From NCBI GenBank assembly GCA_021845505.1, contig JAJZVU010000036.1, positions 1 through 34,694 of the forward strand: 34,694 nt of DNA, in the 5' to 3' direction. Every line of letters begins with the position of its first letter. The stretch's first letter is position 1. The notes under the pieces are model-generated. The model did not search any database and had not been told where the DNA came from. It saw only the letters and a list, made by a program, of their open reading frames with translations. The position numbers were made by a program, and so were the translations under genes. This stretch comes from Pseudomonadota bacterium (GTDB lineage: Bacteria; Pseudomonadota; Gammaproteobacteria; Burkholderiales; Burkholderiaceae_C). Below, piece by piece: positions 30,942 through 34,694 of this stretch.

Positions 30942-33458
30942 ATGCGCGCACGCGGCTTCGGCTCCCTGCTGCTGGCCGAGCTGCGCTCGGCCCAACTGGG
31001 GCTGATCTGGCTGGCCCTGCTGCTGGCCGCCACCGCGCTTTCGGGAGTCGGCTTCGTCGCCCAGCGCCTGCAGTACGGGCTGCAGCGCGACGCCGCGCAG
31101 TTGCTCGGCGGCCAACTGCTGGTGCAGGGCGACCATGCGCTGCCCGCGGCTTTCGCCGCCAAGGCGCGCGCGCTGGGCCTGCGCGCGGCGCCCGGCGCGC
31201 TGTTCGCCAGCATGGCGCTGGGCCCGGGCGAACAGGGTCGCAGCCAGCTGGTCGTGGTCAAGGCGGTGGCGCCGCACTATCCGCTGCTCGGCCACGTCCG
31301 GCTGCGCCCGGTCGCGCCGGGCGCGCCGCTGCCGACCACCCCGATCCCGCTGCCCGGCACCGTCTGGGTGTCGCCGCAGCTGGCGCAGCGCCTGGACGCG
31401 CCGCCGCAGGGGCCGATCGTGCTGGGCCAGCGCAGCCTGCGCATCGCCGCGCTGGACGTCGCCGAGCCCGACCGCGGGCCGGGCATCCCCGGCCTGGCGC
31501 CGCGGGTGATGATGAACTCGGCCGACCTGCCGTCGACCGGGTTGATCCAGCCGGCGAGCCGGGTCACCTACACCCTGGCCTTGCTCGGCCGCGCGCCGGA
31601 CATCGCCGCCTACCGGGCGTGGGCGCAGCAGCGCATCCGCGACGCGTCGTTGCGCGGAGTGCGGCTGCTCGCCCCCGACGCCGGCGGCAACGGCTTCGAC
31701 CGCAACCTGCGGCGCGGCGCCGACTACCTGCGGCTGGTGGCGCTGCTGGCCGCGGTGCTGGCGGGCGTGGCCGTCGCGGTGGCGGCGCGCGATTTCGCGC
31801 GCCGTCGCCAGTTGCTGGTGGCCCTGCTCAGGGCGCTGGGCCTGCCGCGGCGCGGCGTGCTGGCGCTGCTGCTGGCCGAGCTGGCGGTGCTGGGGGGCAG
31901 CGCCGCGCTGCTGGGCAGCCTGGCCGGCCTGGGCCTGCAGGCGCTGCTGCTGGCGCAGTTGCGCCAGCTGGTCAGTTCCTCGCAGCTCGCCGCCCCGGGC
32001 TGGCAGCCGGTGGCGCTGTCGCTGGGCAGCATGGCCGCGCTGTTGCTGGCCTTCGCGCTGCCGCCGCTGGCGCGGCTGTCGGCGGTGCCGCCGCTGCGCG
32101 TGCTGCGGCGCGAGGCGGTGGCCGCCGCGGGCGGGGAGCGCGGCCTGCAACTCTTCGGCCTGGCGGTGTTCGCGCTGCTGTTGCTCGGGCTGGGCGGACG
32201 CGGCCGGCTGGGCTGGCTCGCGCTGGGCAGCTTCGCGCTGGCCGGGCTGCTGCTGGCGGGCGCCGCGGCGGCCGCGCTGCCGCTGCTGCGCCGCGTGGGC
32301 GAGCGCGGGCGCGGCGCGCTGGCGCTGGCGGCGCGCCAGCTGGGCACGCGCGGGCCGGCGGTGGTCGCGCAGGTCACCGCCCTCGGGTTGGCGCTGATGG
32401 CGCTGCTGCTCGTGGGCATGCTGCGTCAGGGGTTGCTGGCCGGCTGGCAGGAGTCCCTTCCCGCCGACGCCCCGGACCGTTTTGTGATCAACGTGCAGCC
32501 GCAGCAGGGCCAGGCGTTCCGGCAGGCGCTGCAGCAGGCGGGGATCGAGCGCTTCGACTGGTATCCGATGGTGCGCGCGCGGCTGGTGGGAATCGACGGT
32601 CGCGCGGTGTTCGCCCGCGACTACCACGACCAGCGCGCACGCAGGCTCATCGAGCGCGAGATCAACCTGTCGAGCAGCCCGCGGCTGCCGCCGGGCAACC
32701 GCATCGTCGCCGGATCCTGGCAGGCGACCGCGGCAGCCGGAGCACAGGGCTTGTCGGTGGAAGAGGGAATCGCCCGCAGCCTGGGGATCCACCTGGGCGA
32801 CACCCTGCGCTTCGACATCGCCGGGGACACGCTGAGCGCCAGGGTGACCAGCCTGCGCAAGGTCGACTGGAACTCCATGCACGCCAACTTCTTCGTGCTC
32901 GCGCCGCCGGCGATGCTGCAGCGCCAGCCCTACACCTGGCTGGCCGCCTTCCGCCAACCGGCCGCGACGCGGCCCGGCTTCGATGCCGAGCTCGGGCGGC
33001 GCTTTCCCGACATCACCATCATCGACTTCGGCGAACTGCTGCGGCAGTTGCGCGAACTGCTGGGGCAGGTCGGCGCGGCGGTGCAGGTGTTGTTCGGCTT
33101 CGCGCTCGGCGCCGGGCTGGCGGTGCTCGCCGCCAGCCTGCTGATCGGACGGCGCGAGCGCGAGCACGAGACCGCCGTCTGGCGGGTGCTCGGCGCGTCG
33201 GACCGCATGCTGCGCCGGGTCATGGCGGCCGAGTTGCTGCTGTCGGGCCTGCTCGCCGGGCTGCTCGGCTCGGCCGCCGCGGGGTCGGCGGCCTGGCTGC
33301 TGGCGCGCCGGGTGTTCGACTTCCACTGGCTGCCCGCTCCGTGGTGGCTGGCATTGGGCGGCGCGGCCGGCGCGCTGTTGGCGCTGGCCGCCGGCTGGCT
33401 GAGTCTGCGCCGGGTGCTGCGGACCCCGGCGCTGCGGCTGCTGCGGCGGGCGGATTGA
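30942..33458 (+). CDS. FtsX/YbbP-family ABC transporter permease
   Basis: An 838-residue inner-membrane protein resembling YbbP. An N-terminal helix (about 20-42) is followed by a large periplasmic region, a first FtsX-like unit of membrane helices (about 250-390), two more helices near 400-455, another helix near 475-500 and periplasmic region, and a C-terminal FtsX unit (about 715-835) with LIGRREREHETAVWRVLGASDRMLRRVM, the cytoplasmic motif that contacts the ATPase. YbbP works with the ATPase YbbA, and often the thioesterase TesA is next to them; neither is in the window, so its ATPase must be encoded elsewhere. The gene starts 18 bases after prfC and is probably co-transcribed. Substrate unknown. 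Confidence 0.88.
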   Translation: MRARGFGSLLLAELRSAQLGLIWLALLLAATALSGVGFVAQRLQYGLQRDAAQLLGGQLLVQGDHALPAAFAAKARALGLRAAPGALFASMALGPGEQGRSQLVVVKAVAPHYPLLGHVRLRPVAPGAPLPTTPIPLPGTVWVSPQLAQRLDAPPQGPIVLGQRSLRIAALDVAEPDRGPGIPGLAPRVMMNSADLPSTGLIQPASRVTYTLALLGRAPDIAAYRAWAQQRIRDASLRGVRLLAPDAGGNGFDRNLRRGADYLRLVALLAAVLAGVAVAVAARDFARRRQLLVALLRALGLPRRGVLALLLAELAVLGGSAALLGSLAGLGLQALLLAQLRQLVSSSQLAAPGWQPVALSLGSMAALLLAFALPPLARLSAVPPLRVLRREAVAAAGGERGLQLFGLAVFALLLLGLGGRGRLGWLALGSFALAGLLLAGAAAAALPLLRRVGERGRGALALAARQLGTRGPAVVAQVTALGLALMALLLVGMLRQGLLAGWQESLPADAPDRFVINVQPQQGQAFRQALQQAGIERFDWYPMVRARLVGIDGRAVFARDYHDQRARRLIEREINLSSSPRLPPGNRIVAGSWQATAAAGAQGLSVEEGIARSLGIHLGDTLRFDIAGDTLSARVTSLRKVDWNSMHANFFVLAPPAMLQRQPYTWLAAFRQPAATRPGFDAELGRRFPDITIIDFGELLRQLRELLGQVGAAVQVLFGFALGAGLAVLAASLLIGRREREHETAVWRVLGASDRMLRRVMAAELLLSGLLAGLLGSAAAGSAAWLLARRVFDFHWLPAPWWLALGGAAGALLALAAGWLSLRRVLRTPALRLLRRAD

Positions 33459-33645
33459 AGGCGGCGCATGCAGCCGGCGCATTGAGCCGGCGCAACACCC
33501 CGGCGCCTGCCGCGGCGACAATGTCCCGGCCGCATGCCTCGACGCCGCGTTGCCGCGGGGCCTGCGCCGGATCGCCGGCATCCCGCATTCCCGCATTCCC
33601 GCGTCGGCGCATCCACGATGCGCGACGCCCCGAATCTCCGAAGCC

Positions 33646-34071
33646 ATGAACTCCCAGTCTTCCCCCGAACAGGCGCCGACCCCCTACGACTTGCTCGGCG
33701 GCGAGCGCGGAGTGCGCGCACTGGTCGACCGCTTCTACGACCTGATGGACCTGGAGCCGCGCTTTGCCGCGCTGCGCGCCATCCACCCGTCGTCGCTCGA
33801 AGGCTCGCGCGACAAGCTGTACTGGTTCCTCAGCGGCTGGCTGGGCGGCCCCGACCTGTACCAGCAGCGCCACGGCCATCCGCGGCTGCGCATGCGGCAC
33901 TTTCCGTATTCGATCGGAATCGCCGAGCGCGACGCCTGGCTGGAGTGCATGCGCCAGGCGATGCTGGAACTCGAGGTCGAGCCGCGCTTGCGCGATCGCC
34001 TGCAGCAGGCCTTCGAAGGCACCGCCGACTGGATGCGCAACCGCGCCGAGCCGGGCCAGCCCGCGGGCTGA
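33646..34071 (+). CDS. Group II truncated hemoglobin (trHbO type)
   Basis: A 141-residue 2-over-2 globin. Key residues of group II are visible: B10 Tyr Y31 in DRFYDLM, proximal F8 His H85 in RMRHFPYSIG, and G8 Trp W98 in ERDAWLECM, with the usual 13-residue F8-G8 spacing. The stretch SGWLGGPDLYQQRHGHPRLRMRHFP is almost a family signature. Such proteins bind O2 or NO, and are linked to peroxide or NO defence. I chose the ATG at 33646 because homology begins at PYDLLGGERGVRALV; the frame is open upstream to 33550 without family sequence. The 187 bases before the start show short direct repeats (CCCGCATT) but no clear promoter. Converges with the Smr gene. Confidence 0.93.
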   Translation: MNSQSSPEQAPTPYDLLGGERGVRALVDRFYDLMDLEPRFAALRAIHPSSLEGSRDKLYWFLSGWLGGPDLYQQRHGHPRLRMRHFPYSIGIAERDAWLECMRQAMLELEVEPRLRDRLQQAFEGTADWMRNRAEPGQPAG

Positions 34072-34114
34072 GCTCGCGGCCGCGGGCCGGGCTCGGGCCG
34101 TGCCCAGGCCGGGT

Positions 34115-34694
34115 TCAGGCCGGCGCTTGCGGGTTGCGCAGCAACACCAGCAAGGCCCCGGCGCCGCCGTCGTGCGGCCCGGCCTGGCAGAAGGCCAGCA
34201 CCTCGCGCATCTGCAGCAGCCAGTTGCGCACCTTGTGCTTGAGCACGCCTTCGCGCCCCGGCGAGCCCAGCCCCTTGCCGTGGATCACCCGCAGGCAGCG
34301 CGCGCCGCGCTGCTGCGCGTCGTGCACGAACTCGAGCAGCGCCTGGCGCGCTTCGTCGCGCCGCAGGCCGTGCAGGTCGAGCTCGGCCTGGATCACCCAC
34401 TGCCCGCGACGCAGCTTGCGCAGCACGTCGGGGCCGATTCCCGGCGCGCGGTAGGACAGCCATTCGTCGGTTTCCAGCAGGCTGTCGAGGTCGACGCTGT
34501 CGGACAGCGACTCGCGCAGCGCCTCGCGCTCGTCGCGCTGGCGCTGCAGCGGCAGCGCGGGAGGCGGCGCCGGGCGCAGCAGCACGCGGTCGCTGGCCGG
34601 CAGCGCCTGCGCCCCCGCCACCGCGCGCCGGAACAGCTGGGCCGGTTCGTCGCCGGCCTGGGCGTCGCGCGGCGCCGGCGCCGGCGCCGGCGCG
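34115..34694 (-). CDS. Smr-domain protein (putative DNA/RNA endonuclease), 5' end outside the window
   Basis: The C-terminal Smr domain is clear: LDLHGLRRDEARQALLEFV, then CLRVIHGKGLGSPGREGVLK with the HGKG loop, and the closing LLQMREVLAFCQAGPHDGGAGALLVLL. The middle part (ESLSDSVDLDSLLETDEWLSYRAPGIG) is typical of proteobacterial Smr (YdaL/SmrA-type) proteins. Reading leftwards, the frame enters the window at 34694 and is open throughout; a GTG at 34621 could start translation, but the preceding residues DEPAQLFRRAVAGAQ look like the usual family N-terminus, so the true start probably lies beyond the edge. The visible part is 192 residues. It converges on the truncated globin gene with a 43-base gap. 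Confidence 0.88.
   Translation of the reverse strand, partial: APAPAPAPRDAQAGDEPAQLFRRAVAGAQALPASDRVLLRPAPPPALPLQRQRDEREALRESLSDSVDLDSLLETDEWLSYRAPGIGPDVLRKLRRGQWVIQAELDLHGLRRDEARQALLEFVHDAQQRGARCLRVIHGKGLGSPGREGVLKHKVRNWLLQMREVLAFCQAGPHDGGAGALLVLLRNPQAPA
34671..34694. repeat. GGCGCC hexamer repeat at the right edge
   Basis: Almost four copies of GGCGCC (the last base differs) run to the window end and may continue. In the Smr frame they encode alternating Ala-Pro. Confidence 0.6.

Noticed and set aside
33482-33522. Promoter for the truncated globin (TTGAGC and GACAAT)
   Set aside because: The two hexamers are 29 bases apart, far outside the usual spacing.
29118-33647. A 1509-codon antisense open frame opposite prfC and the permease gene
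   Set aside because: Same shadow effect; Gln/Arg/His-rich without recognisable features.

Overview
The window is a very GC-rich (roughly 70% or more), densely coded chromosome segment. Its gene content (ExbB-ExbD-ExbD-TonB, AhpC/AhpF, CheV, fused IcmF, ETF-QO, CYTH-CHAD protein, Dpp transporter, RF3, YbbP-type permease, group II truncated globin, Smr protein) points to a betaproteobacterium, most likely Burkholderiales. This is an inference from protein style; there is no rRNA or tRNA gene here to settle it. I see no phage, insertion sequence or CRISPR array.

Layout. 1-2036 (minus): a TonB energy-transduction operon exbB-exbD-exbD-tonB, with all three junctions overlapping as ATGA; tonB runs off the left edge. 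2269-4491 (plus): ahpC-ahpF peroxide reductase, with a candidate OxyR site upstream and a strong hairpin between the genes. 4511-6367 (minus): cheV preceded by a soluble PAS chemoreceptor that resembles BdlA. 6368-6811: a 444-bp divergent regulatory region with two copies of a 14-bp palindrome. 6812-10471 (plus): a 1219-residue c-di-GMP enzyme with hemerythrin, GAF, GGDEF, globin-sensor, GAF, EAL and zinc-binding-like modules. 10508-11789 (plus): a BlaI-type repressor and an M56 membrane metalloprotease.

11914-21112 is an acyl-CoA catabolism region. An acyl-CoA ligase, acyl-CoA dehydrogenase and alpha-methylacyl-CoA racemase (plus) converge on icmF (minus), and ETF-QO is divergent from icmF across a perfect 22-bp palindrome. 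Together they could activate, epimerise, oxidise and rearrange branched acyl-CoAs and pass the electrons to ubiquinone. 21208-22761 (plus) is a CYTH-CHAD protein.

22802-28859 (minus) is a complete dppABCDF peptide ABC transporter operon. 29178-33458 (plus) holds prfC (RF3) with an unusual Ser-Gly-Pro repeat at its N-terminus, then a YbbP-family permease. 33646-34071 (plus) is a group II truncated hemoglobin, and a partial Smr-domain gene (minus) leaves the right edge.

Two themes stand out. First, the 4.5-10.5 kb block combines a BdlA-like receptor, CheV and a c-di-GMP synthase/phosphodiesterase carrying two chemically different O2/NO-binding folds (diiron hemerythrin and heme globin) in one chain, which looks like a gas- or redox-controlled motility/biofilm switch. 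Second, the 23.7-29.3 kb segment is unusually rich in short tandem repeats, including 20 perfect copies of a hexamer between dppC and dppD, at or near gene starts and junctions.
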